A stretch of DNA of 7,508 nucleotides, taken from assembly GCA_022565015.1 (NCBI GenBank), contig JADFKI010000193.1, positions 1 through 7,508 on the forward strand. The letters are read 5' to 3'. Below, piece by piece: positions 1 to 5,757 of the stretch (the first letter of the stretch is position 1; each line of letters begins with the position of its first letter). Both the position numbers and the translations under genes were made by a program. The DNA is from Chloroflexota bacterium (lineage in GTDB: Bacteria > Chloroflexota > Dehalococcoidia > Lucifugimonadales > JADFKI01). Under the pieces are notes generated by a model. The model was not told where the DNA came from, searched no databases, and worked only from the letters and a program-made list of their open reading frames with translations.

Positions 1-44
1 CTGGAGTCTGGGAGAGTGGTCTACCGTGACGACGTTCTTCGGCT

Positions 45-1004
45 CTACCCTTCTTCGAAGAATCGGCGCGGGTTCTCCACCATTATCTGGGCTATGGTCT
101 CATCGGGGACATCCATCTGCCTTAACCTTGGAATGACCTCTCTGGAAATCACCAGGTAGCCGTTGGGGTTATGTCTCTCGGTTTCTCGGCGGGCCTCTTT
201 CCCACCGAACATATCCCCTAACACCGACCAGTCATGGCCCAGCATTATACGGTCGGCGAACCCCGCCTCTATCAGCTTGACGACAATATCTATTCGCTGC
301 CGAAAATCGGGCGTGCCGGGGCTGTTTCCTGCGACGCGCAGGCCATCCAGACCTATATAGGCCCCCTTTTCAGCAAGGCCCGACAGATAGTCCATATCAT
401 CGGTGTTGTCGCTGTGCCCGATATACACTCGGCTCGGGTCCACCCCCTCCTCCTCGAAGATGCGGAGCTGCTCTTCTCCCACTCTTCCCCGAGCCCCGGT
501 GTGTGTTGAAATAGGAACTCCCGTGGCTATCTGGGCCCTGGCCGCCGCACGAAGGATTATCTCCCCCTCGGGTGTGACGCCGTCATCGCCATTGGCGACC
601 TTGATTATCCCCGCCTTTATCCCTGTCCCTTCAATACCATCCTGAATCTCCCGAATGAATAGGGGTGCAATCATATCGGGAGTCGCAACCCAGAAGGCGC
701 GTGGAATATCGAGCCAGACGCCCGTGGCGCAAATGATATGAACCCCTGACTCGCGGGACACTTGCTCCAGCACCCCGATGTCCCGTCCCAGGTCTATGGT
801 CGTCACATCTATGATGCTGCGTACGCCCTCCGCATACGCCTTTTTGAAAATGCCTACTGCTTTCTTTATGGTTCCCTCACGGTCTATGAACTCGGGGTAC
901 AAGTGCTGAATTCCCGCCGAGCACTCGAGGACATGCTCGTGAGATAGAGTAAATCCCAGATCTGAGGTGTCTATAGGGCCTAGCACAGAGTTGATTGTCG
1001 CCAT
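45..1004 (-). CDS. Phosphotriesterase-family metal-dependent hydrolase
   Basis: A complete 319-residue protein of the phosphotriesterase (PTE) branch of the amidohydrolase superfamily, a cytoplasmic binuclear-metal TIM-barrel hydrolase. All six expected metal ligands are visible: the HxH pair H22/H24 in 'LSHEHV', the probably carboxylated lysine K135 in 'GIIKVA', H168 in 'STHTGA', H197 in 'IGHSD' and D258 in 'LGHDW'. The length is normal for the family. The start is well supported: a perfect AGGAGGT (1011-1017) sits 6 nt before the ATG, and 'GPIDTSDLGFTLSHEH' is a typical family N-terminus. Bacterial members of this family that have been studied are mostly lactonases or esterases rather than true phosphotriesterases, so lactone or ester hydrolysis is the likelier activity; the substrate cannot be read from the sequence. 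The gene lies 80 bp downstream of a lipoprotein gene on the same strand, with no clear terminator between them, so co-transcription is possible. No signal peptide is seen. Confidence 0.93.
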   Translation of the reverse strand: MATINSVLGPIDTSDLGFTLSHEHVLECSAGIQHLYPEFIDREGTIKKAVGIFKKAYAEGVRSIIDVTTIDLGRDIGVLEQVSRESGVHIICATGVWLDIPRAFWVATPDMIAPLFIREIQDGIEGTGIKAGIIKVANGDDGVTPEGEIILRAAARAQIATGVPISTHTGARGRVGEEQLRIFEEEGVDPSRVYIGHSDNTDDMDYLSGLAEKGAYIGLDGLRVAGNSPGTPDFRQRIDIVVKLIEAGFADRIMLGHDWSVLGDMFGGKEARRETERHNPNGYLVISREVIPRLRQMDVPDETIAQIMVENPRRFFEEG

Positions 1005-1084
1005 TTTCTTACCTCCTGAGATGCCGGGTTACCGCGGGCCCTTCGGTCTCGCTCAGAGCCAGTCCTGCGGTGCGGGCGCTCGCT

Positions 1085-2023
1085 TTACTCTTCACAGGTC
1101 TTCCCGCTGCTCGACTTGCCATGCTTTAAGTTTGTGTAGCTGCCGGGCCAGAGCTGGTCTGAGGGGTAGTCGAAGGAATAAATTATTCCCGCCTTTTCGA
1201 TGATTACGTTGAAGCGGTTTTCCCTTATGGGATTGTCCTCATTCACCTCCCAATGGGGATATGAGCCAACCTTCTTTCTTTTGTTACTCCCACCGGCTTC
1301 CTCCCATTTGCAGGCCGTCCTATCCTCGTTGAATCTGATGTATCGGGTGCTCCCGTCATAGCTGTGATACCTGCTCCATAGGCCAACCAACTCTTCCTCG
1401 AAAAATGAGAGCTCCGCCGTCCGGGTTTCTTCGGGAGAAGATTCAGATGAGTCTAAGGGCTGAAGATCGTCGAAGGGCGTGACGACCATCCTGGCTATTC
1501 GACCGCCTTCAAATTCGACCTTCATGAAGCCGCTGATATCATCCCCAGGGTCGTCTCCGTTGACGAAGGATACCTCGCCGTTCAGGGACGAGCCGTCCGT
1601 CTCCAAGACATAGAAGCTGACTTCGCCGTTGCCTTGAATGTATTCAAGATTAAATCCCAGGACTTCGGCTTTCCCCTCCAGGGTCTCATCACCTTTGATA
1701 TCAAAAACAACATCGTTTGTGTACAGAGCGGTCAACGCGTCTATATCGGCGCCGTTGAACGCCTCAACCCATTGTGACGCAATATCCTCAGGGCTGGACT
1801 CTTTCGGGGTTTCTAAAGAGACCGAAGGGCTTTCCGGCGTTGGCGTCACCCGTGGCGGCGTCGGTGCATTAGCTCTTATCGGCGCCTCGGCAGAAGCCGG
1901 CTCAAGGGTGGCCCGAACAGCTGCCTGAACGGTCGCCTCAATGTCTATCTCGGCCTTGCTTCCACCACATGACAGTCCAATCACGGCGACTATGATTAGC
2001 GTGGCAATCAGATAAAGTCTCAT
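1085..2023 (-). CDS. Lipoprotein with NTF2/SnoaL-like domain and C-terminal beta-rich domain
   Basis: A 312-residue predicted lipoprotein. Residues 1-18 form a hydrophobic signal segment ending in 'IGLSC', with C19 as the candidate lipidated cysteine followed by 'GGS'. Residues 25-41 are a short amphipathic stretch ('IEATVQAAVRATLE'), then a Pro/Thr/Ser-rich linker (about 42-76), a layout common in Chloroflexota surface lipoproteins. Residues about 78-184 ('EDIASQWVEAFNGADIDAL' onward) look like an NTF2/SnoaL-like cone fold: an N-terminal helix, 'LTALYTNDVVFDI', then strands. Residues about 205-312 start with 'ELVGLWSRYHSYDGSTRY' and resemble a small lipocalin-like beta domain; this part is not firmly recognised. 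Two cysteines (C238, C310) lie in the C-terminal domain and could pair outside the cell. The start ATG follows 'GTGAG', only a weak ribosome site, but the signal peptide starts exactly there. The function is unknown; a ligand-binding or small catalytic NTF2 pocket on the cell surface is inference. Confidence 0.82.
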   Translation of the reverse strand: MRLYLIATLIIVAVIGLSCGGSKAEIDIEATVQAAVRATLEPASAEAPIRANAPTPPRVTPTPESPSVSLETPKESSPEDIASQWVEAFNGADIDALTALYTNDVVFDIKGDETLEGKAEVLGFNLEYIQGNGEVSFYVLETDGSSLNGEVSFVNGDDPGDDISGFMKVEFEGGRIARMVVTPFDDLQPLDSSESSPEETRTAELSFFEEELVGLWSRYHSYDGSTRYIRFNEDRTACKWEEAGGSNKRKKVGSYPHWEVNEDNPIRENRFNVIIEKAGIIYSFDYPSDQLWPGSYTNLKHGKSSSGKTCEE

Positions 2024-2110
2024 TTTCTCACAGCAGGTTCGTTCACGATTCTTGTCATATACCTTCTAGATATCCCGCATACTCAAAACTCACTCCATCA
2101 GTGAAGTCTT

Positions 2111-2326
2111 CTAGGACTTGGCCTTACGCAGTTTTTCAAGTGCCTCGTCTCGCTCCCGTGCCCGCTGAGGAAACCACCGGGGGAAATAGTCCTCGTCCAA
2201 CCACTGCCTGCGTGACTCAGTGCCTTGGATGAAAGCCTTGTCGCCGACTGACATGATAGATTCGGAAGACTCCGAAATGAAGTGCTCCCATCGCTTCACG
2301 TGTTTTTCCGACCGGAAGAGATTCAT
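2111..2326 (-). CDS. MerB-like (alkylmercury lyase family) C-terminal domain protein, 71-residue ATG-started form
   Basis: The 71-residue protein beginning 'MNLFRSEKHVKRW' matches the C-terminal part of organomercurial lyase MerB as I recall that sequence. 'NLFRSEKHVKRW' lines up with MerB 'HFFASVPTAEDW' without gaps, and 'IMSVGDKAFIQGTESRRQWL' with 'IVSVHEAFGLGQEFNRHLL' with one gap. The last 25 residues are charged and helical ('RARERDEALEKLRKAKS'). MerB cleaves carbon-mercury bonds using Cys96, Asp99 and Cys159. The Cys96/Asp99 region is absent here, and the ATG lies just after the position of Cys159. No convincing Shine-Dalgarno precedes this ATG (only 'TTGGG'). The same frame is open further upstream except for one TGA, so this ATG form may be an artefact of reading that TGA as stop; see the adjoining entry. 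Possible readings are a selenoprotein, a pseudogene, or a small stand-alone protein of unknown role. It is separated from the upstream gene by a terminator and from the downstream lipoprotein gene by 87 bp. Confidence 0.6.
   Translation of the reverse strand: MNLFRSEKHVKRWEHFISESSESIMSVGDKAFIQGTESRRQWLDEDYFPRWFPQRARERDEALEKLRKAKS
2306..2317 (-). promoter_or_regulatory. Possible SECIS-like hairpin after the in-frame TGA
   Basis: On the minus strand UUCC-GGUC-GGAA forms a 4 bp stem with a GGUC tetraloop. The loop lies 20-23 nt after the TGA at 2333-2335. Bacterial SECIS elements place an apical loop with a leading G at roughly this distance, and the E. coli fdhF loop contains GGUC. The stem is short: beyond it there is a C-A mismatch and then a single U-A pair. 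A 12-nt inverted repeat of this kind can arise by chance, so the evidence is weak alone and matters only together with the aligned TGA. Confidence 0.25.
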
Positions 2327-2413
2327 CCCAATTCAGCGGTCGGGCCACGGCTTGTCGGATGGCTCGGTGATATGGGCGGCAGCGCCTTCCGGCTCACACA
2401 ACACGACATCGCA
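2327..2413 (-). other. In-frame upstream extension of the MerB-like gene, crossing one TGA
   Basis: Reading the minus strand in the frame of the MerB-like gene, codons from 2413 to 2336 translate as 'CDVVLCEPEGAAAH' then 'ITEPSDKPWPDR'. The TGA at 2333-2335 comes next, then 'IG', then the annotated Met. The extension has protein-like composition and about three quarters G or C at third codon positions, like the neighbouring genes. In-frame stops lie upstream at 2414-2416 and 2420-2422. A GTG at 2402-2404 is the only reasonable start I see, and it lacks a clear ribosome site. In an ungapped alignment anchored on 'F-x-S' and the conserved Trp, the TGA falls exactly on MerB Cys159. It could encode selenocysteine or be a nonsense mutation of a Cys codon (TGC or TGT to TGA is a single change). 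Confidence 0.5.
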
Positions 2414-2445
2414 TCACCATCACACATCTCCACGACGATGGACTC

Positions 2446-2451
2446 ATTATA
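2446..2451 (-). promoter_or_regulatory. Candidate -10 box (TATAAT) for the MerB-like gene
   Basis: The minus strand reads TATAAT here, a perfect match to the sigma-70 -10 consensus. It lies between the terminator of the upstream gene and the start of the MerB-like frame, about 40 nt before the candidate GTG at 2404. No good -35 hexamer lies 16-18 nt upstream (TAATGT at 17 nt). The position just after a terminator makes a fresh promoter sensible here, but the -10 box alone is modest evidence. Confidence 0.4.
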
Positions 2452-2473
2452 GCCCGCCCAGGTCGTTGACATT

Positions 2474-2502
2474 AAAAAAGGGCCCCGCAATTCGCGAGGC
2501 CC
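2474..2502 (-). terminator. Rho-independent terminator
   Basis: On the minus strand GGGCCTCGC and GCGGGGCCC form a 9 bp stem (eight Watson-Crick pairs and one U-G) around a GAATT loop, followed directly by six T residues (2479-2474). The U-G pair is a C-A mismatch on the plus strand, and the T-run is on the minus strand, so it acts for minus-strand transcription. It lies 83 bp after the stop of the DUF7467-like gene and ends that transcript before the MerB-like gene. Confidence 0.9.
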
Positions 2503-2584
2503 TCTCTCCGCAGCGCATAATTATTTCCAATTCCGCTGGACGAAACCCATGGCGCCCGTCATGTGGTTCTTGTATCTTTCATCC

Positions 2585-3103
2585 TCATTCCAGGACGAAA
2601 TCTACGAGCAGGACACCGCCGAACCGGTCACCTACGAGCAATGGCTTCGAGCAAGAGGTGTGGAACTTCACCGTCTGCAATAGGTCACCGCTGTCGTTAA
2701 ATATGTCCACGCGCTTATCCGCCTTCAGCTTGTTTTCCCCTGCGCTCAATGCATTGAGAAGGAAAGTCCCGCCAAGGCCGATGTCTCCGACTATGTCATC
2801 GCTATCGAACCAGACTTTCGCCTTGCCATCGAAGGGCTTGTCTTTGTCGTCAGAGATGATACGGACCGGCGACTCGTTGTCTAGCATGTCGAACTTGATC
2901 TCGACCTTCCCTTCCTGAGAATTAGAGATCGTGCTGCTGTCAACGTACATCATCGTAAGCATCTTGGGCTTCTCGCCGTATGCGCATGCGTTGACTGGAG
3001 GCGCGACACCGAAATGGTGGCCGGGATCGCTGTCTATTCGAAGAGATATGGGCGCGGGACAAGAAGGTGTTTGCGGTCGAGCCCAGAGAGGAGTTCGAAC
3101 CAT
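2585..3103 (-). CDS. DUF7467-like secreted-domain protein, apparently lacking its 5' end
   Basis: A 172-residue frame. Residues 40-172 resemble a small extracellular domain found in surface or secreted multidomain proteins of bacteria. It has an opening Cys plus 'GEKPKMLTMMYVD', then 'SPVRIISDDK', 'KVWFDSDD', 'GGTFLLNA', 'VDIFNDSGDLLQTVKFHTSC' and a closing 'KPLLVGDRFGGVLLVDF'. I believe this is DUF7467, from memory. C40 and C150 could form a disulphide. Residues 1-39 are Pro/Arg-rich and fit neither a signal peptide nor a domain, and no Shine-Dalgarno precedes the ATG at 3103 (the upstream bases are CAGACGAAAAA). The frame is closed 36 bp further upstream by a TGA. A domain of this type should be exported, so the original start and export signal have probably been lost; the tRNA relic lies only about 50 bp upstream. 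It may be an expressed fragment or a pseudogene. A strong terminator follows it. No enzymatic role is suggested. Confidence 0.6.
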   Translation of the reverse strand: MVRTPLWARPQTPSCPAPISLRIDSDPGHHFGVAPPVNACAYGEKPKMLTMMYVDSSTISNSQEGKVEIKFDMLDNESPVRIISDDKDKPFDGKAKVWFDSDDIVGDIGLGGTFLLNALSAGENKLKADKRVDIFNDSGDLLQTVKFHTSCSKPLLVGDRFGGVLLVDFVLE

Positions 3104-3154
3104 TTTTTCGTCTGAATCTTGAAGGGAACGGGTCTGTCAATAAAAATATTGAAC

Positions 3155-3217
3155 TGGCGACCCCGACCGGAGTGGAACCGGCGATCTCTACATTGACATG
3201 CCGTTACAGCCGAGACC
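3155..3217 (-). pseudogene. tRNA-Asp(GTC)-like relic with internal deletion
   Basis: On the minus strand the element reads GGTCTCG (5' acceptor), a 28 nt middle, GCCGG-TTCCACT-CCGGT (T arm), CGGGGTC (3' acceptor), a discriminator G and an encoded CCA. The acceptor strands pair over all 7 positions, three of them G-U; the T stem pairs over 5 with one G-U. The D-loop motif 'TGTAACGG' and an anticodon-loop-like 'ATGTCAA' (U33, GTC, A37) are present. G73 and GTC point to tRNA-Asp. A normal tRNA has about 42 nt between the acceptor and T arm; here there are 28, so the 3' side of the D arm and the 5' strand of the anticodon stem are gone and the anticodon stem cannot form. C at position 57 is also atypical. 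It is almost certainly not a working tRNA. Its intact 3' end would be compatible with an old integration site, which is inference. Confidence 0.6.
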
Positions 3218-3401
3218 CTTGGCCAATCTTTGTTTCGGCATTTGGGCATTCCGAGAGACCCTCTCTACGATATGGAAAATGTCATTTCAATAGTTCTGCC
3301 TATTGTCCCACCTGCTCCACCAACTATGACAAATCCCCTCTCCAATATACAGCGCCCCGACTCGTCGGAGAGGTCCCTGGTTCGCAGGTCGGCTGAACCT
3401 C

Positions 3402-4595
3402 TCAGTCGACCACCGGCGAGAACGCTGCTCCTTGATATGGATTTCCGGCCGCCACCTCCTCGTCCAGCTCGACGCCCAGGCCTGGTTTGTCCGGGGGTAT
3501 GATGTAGCCGTCCTCCCACTTGATCGGCTCCTTGAGCAGCTCAGCGTAGAAGCCCCCGAACGTCTCAATACTCTCCTGTATCAAGAAATTTGGACTGCAT
3601 GTCCCCAACTGTATGTTGGCTGCCGCTTCAATCGGCCCGCAGTATAGATGCGGAGCGATCTGAACGTAGTGAGCTTCCGCCATGCCCGCAACCTTCTTGG
3701 CCTCCATGATTCCACCCATCCTGGCCAGTGCGGGCTGTAGAATGGCCGCGGCCTGTCTCTCCAGCAGCTCGACATACTCGTATTTTGTGGCGAGGCGTTC
3801 GCCGGAGGCTATCGGAATGCTGGTGAACTGGGCCACGCGAGCCATCTCCGACCGATTTTCCGGCGGGACCGGCTCCTCGAACCAGAGCGGGTCGAACTGC
3901 TCAAGCCGCTTCGCCAGCCGGATGGCACTGGAGGTGGTCATCTGACCGTGGGTCCCTATGAGCAGGTCGCACTTGCTTCCCACGGCCTCTCGCACGTTCT
4001 TGGTGACGAGCTCGGCGTTCTCGAGCACTTCCAGGGAAAGCTGCCTGGGGTCGAGAGCGGACATGCGCCCGACGGGGTCAAACTTCACCGCGGTGAATCC
4101 CTGCTCCGCATAATAGGCCGCCCTCTCAGGCGCGGCCACCGGGTCGGTGTGAATGCTGGTCGCCCGGCTGCCTTCCTGGAGCTCAGTCTGCGGCGCAGCG
4201 TAAAGGTATGTGTAAGAACGCAGCTTCTCGTGAACCTGGCCACCCAGCAGGTTGTAGATCGGCTGACCAAGCGCCTTTCCCACGATGTCCCAGCACGCTA
4301 TCTCGATGCCGCTGAGCACCGCGACGAGCGTCAGGTCGGGATGCTGGCTGTAGCCGCTCGAGTAGATCGTCCTCCACAGCTTTTCTGTCTGAAAGGGATT
4401 CCAGCCGACAACGTACCTCTCCACTATGTCTTCGATCAGCTGGGTTACCTTATCGGGGCTGAACGGCACCCCGTAGACTTCACCGATGCCCTCGATGCCG
4501 TCGTCCGTCGTGAGCTTCAAGAATATGAAGTATGGTCCGCCGTGATGGGGCGGAGGATTTGCGACCACATATGTTTTGAGATCGACTATCTTCAT
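3402..4595 (-). CDS. Mandelate racemase / muconate lactonizing family protein (enolase superfamily), atypical metal site
   Basis: A 397-residue protein with the usual N-terminal capping domain (about 1-125) and C-terminal TIM-like barrel (about 130-385), close to galactonate-dehydratase-type sequences. Visible landmarks are K171 in 'AVKFDP', H216 in 'GTHGQ', E240 in 'WFEEPVPPEN', E266 in 'ASGERL' and H316 in 'APHLYCGP'. Two canonical residues are absent. The first metal ligand (Asp195 of mandelate racemase, 26 residues before the EEP Glu) is G214, and the Asp of the His-Asp dyad (Asp270, usually 'PD') is A289 in 'LQPALARMGG'. It may therefore be a subgroup with altered chemistry. Family members abstract a proton next to a carboxylate to dehydrate or racemise acid sugars. 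I place the start at 4595, where ATG follows AAAGGAAA at 8 nt; an in-frame TTG at 4619 would swallow that ribosome site. It lies 58 bp after a second enolase-superfamily gene and is probably its operon partner. Confidence 0.9.
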   Translation of the reverse strand: MKIVDLKTYVVANPPPHHGGPYFIFLKLTTDDGIEGIGEVYGVPFSPDKVTQLIEDIVERYVVGWNPFQTEKLWRTIYSSGYSQHPDLTLVAVLSGIEIACWDIVGKALGQPIYNLLGGQVHEKLRSYTYLYAAPQTELQEGSRATSIHTDPVAAPERAAYYAEQGFTAVKFDPVGRMSALDPRQLSLEVLENAELVTKNVREAVGSKCDLLIGTHGQMTTSSAIRLAKRLEQFDPLWFEEPVPPENRSEMARVAQFTSIPIASGERLATKYEYVELLERQAAAILQPALARMGGIMEAKKVAGMAEAHYVQIAPHLYCGPIEAAANIQLGTCSPNFLIQESIETFGGFYAELLKEPIKWEDGYIIPPDKPGLGVELDEEVAAGNPYQGAAFSPVVD

Positions 4596-4653
4596 TGTCA
4601 GGGTTTCCTTTCGGTCCAAATTCGATCGAGCGACGGCCGCAAGCAGTTGTCGA

Positions 4654-5757
4654 TTATGAGACCACCTGCTCCTGCTCCCTCTTCACCAGCTCCCAGTCTA
4701 TTTCGTATCCCAGGCCGGGCTTGGTTGGGGCGTAGACAAGGCCCTGGCCATCGACCTCTATGTCTTCAACCAGACCGTACTTGTTGGCGCCCGTGGCCGG
4801 GAACACCTCATAGAAATCGCAGTTGTGCATGGCCATCATGATGTGTAGGTTGGCTACGTTATTGAGGGAGTTCCCACCGTGATGGAGCTCGCATTTCATG
4901 CCGAATCCTTCGGCTATGTGGGCTATCTTCACCAGGGGCGTTATCCCACCCGTGACGGCTACATCGCCTCGCAGCATGTCCGTGGCATAGTTCAGGATCC
5001 ACTGGGCCATTCCGTAGAGCCTTCCCGGGGCGTACTCGGTGGCCATTATCGGAATATCGAGCTTGCTCTTTAGCTTGACGTAGTTATAGATGTCCTCCTC
5101 GACCAGTGGGTCTTCATACCAGAAGTAGTCGAGACCTTCGATGGCTCGTCCCACCCTCAGGGCATCCTCATAGCCGTAGGCCCACATGGAATCGAGCATG
5201 AGGGTCATATCATCACCAACGGCCTTGCGGACCGCTTCACATATCTTGACGTCAGTCTTTGGATCGCCGTGGGGATGTATCTTGTGTGCCGTCCACCCCA
5301 TCGACTGGAAGCTCAGGGCCTCCTCGGCGTACTCCTCGGCCGTTTCGTGCCACGCGGTGCTGGAGTAAGCCGGGATCTGATCGCGGCAGGTCCCCAGCAA
5401 TCTGTGAATGGGAAGCCCCGCGACCTTTCCGGCAATGTCCCATAACGCTACGTCCACCGCACCTATCGCGTTGGTGGAAACCGACCGGTTCTGCTTCCAC
5501 ATGTCCCTCCATATGGCCCCGATATCCATGGGGTTTCTGCCCATGATCATCGGCTTTATGAACTCCAAAAGCGGCCCCGCGAAGGCATCGGCGCCCTGCC
5601 GTGACGAGCCCAGGAAGGAGTGGCCTTCGACGCCCTCGTCGGTGCCGATGGTTACGATCCCAAGCAGCTTTTGGCCGCCGAATGCCATGCGTCCGCCGGT
5701 TCTCCATGGGGCGATGTTCCATTTGAACATCGTGATTTTGACATCGGTTATCTTCAT
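4654..5757 (-). CDS. Mandelate racemase / enolase superfamily dehydratase-type protein
   Basis: A 367-residue protein with the N-terminal capping domain (about 1-120) and the barrel domain (about 125-360). The catalytic layout is canonical: K159-x-H161 in 'HKIHPHG', at the position of the KxK of mandelate racemase; metal ligands D189 in 'LMLDSMW', E215 in 'WYEDP' and E241 in 'ATEYAPG', at the classic 26-residue steps; and D265 in 'RGDVAVTGG' with H292 in 'CELHHGG' as the likely dyad. The KxH rather than KxK favours dehydration of a hydroxy or sugar acid over racemisation, but the substrate is not readable. The start at 5757 is chosen because ATG is preceded by GAGAGGA at 5 nt and because 'MKITDVKITMFKW' is the usual family beginning; a longer frame to 5838 has no ribosome site and a basic, unconserved N-terminus. 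This is the first gene of a probable two-gene unit with the paralogue downstream, divergent from the CoA-transferase gene. The two paralogues differ at most active-site positions, so they are unlikely to be a recent duplication. Confidence 0.92.
   Translation of the reverse strand: MKITDVKITMFKWNIAPWRTGGRMAFGGQKLLGIVTIGTDEGVEGHSFLGSSRQGADAFAGPLLEFIKPMIMGRNPMDIGAIWRDMWKQNRSVSTNAIGAVDVALWDIAGKVAGLPIHRLLGTCRDQIPAYSSTAWHETAEEYAEEALSFQSMGWTAHKIHPHGDPKTDVKICEAVRKAVGDDMTLMLDSMWAYGYEDALRVGRAIEGLDYFWYEDPLVEEDIYNYVKLKSKLDIPIMATEYAPGRLYGMAQWILNYATDMLRGDVAVTGGITPLVKIAHIAEGFGMKCELHHGGNSLNNVANLHIMMAMHNCDFYEVFPATGANKYGLVEDIEVDGQGLVYAPTKPGLGYEIDWELVKREQEQVVS

Noticed and set aside
1..44. Sequence before the phosphotriesterase-family stop codon
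   Set aside because: It is too short to show a terminator or a downstream gene; nothing recognisable.
51..62. Perfect 12 bp palindrome TTCTTCGAAGAA
   Set aside because: It lies inside the phosphotriesterase-family gene and simply encodes Phe-Phe-Glu-Glu near the C-terminus.
2074..2095. TGAGTTTTGAG shared with the IS leader near 7425 as an old IS remnant
   Set aside because: An 11 bp match between two places in 7.5 kb is expected by chance, and no terminal repeat lies beside it.
2104..2119. Hairpin AAGTC-TTCTAG-GACTT at the end of the MerB-like gene as a terminator
   Set aside because: It has only five A/T-rich pairs and no T-run on the minus strand.
3141..3154. A/T-rich inverted repeat after the tRNA relic as a terminator
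   Set aside because: CAATA/TATTG around TTTT is a weak stem and lacks the GC-rich base and trailing T-run.
3155..3217. tmRNA 3' end
   Set aside because: The T loop reads TTCCACT with discriminator G and a matching 5' acceptor strand only 56 nt upstream. tmRNA would have an Ala-type acceptor end and a distant 5' partner.
3067..3396. Plus-strand frame containing 'ATPTGVEPAISTLTC'
   Set aside because: This peptide type is the familiar false protein made by translating the antisense of a tRNA T arm. It drew attention to the tRNA-Asp relic but is not a gene.
3948..4841. Long plus-strand open frame opposite the enolase-family genes (297 codons)
   Set aside because: It spans the end of one gene, the gap and the start of the next on the opposite strand, shows no domain and has Arg/Leu/Pro-rich composition. 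It is a shadow of high-GC third positions.
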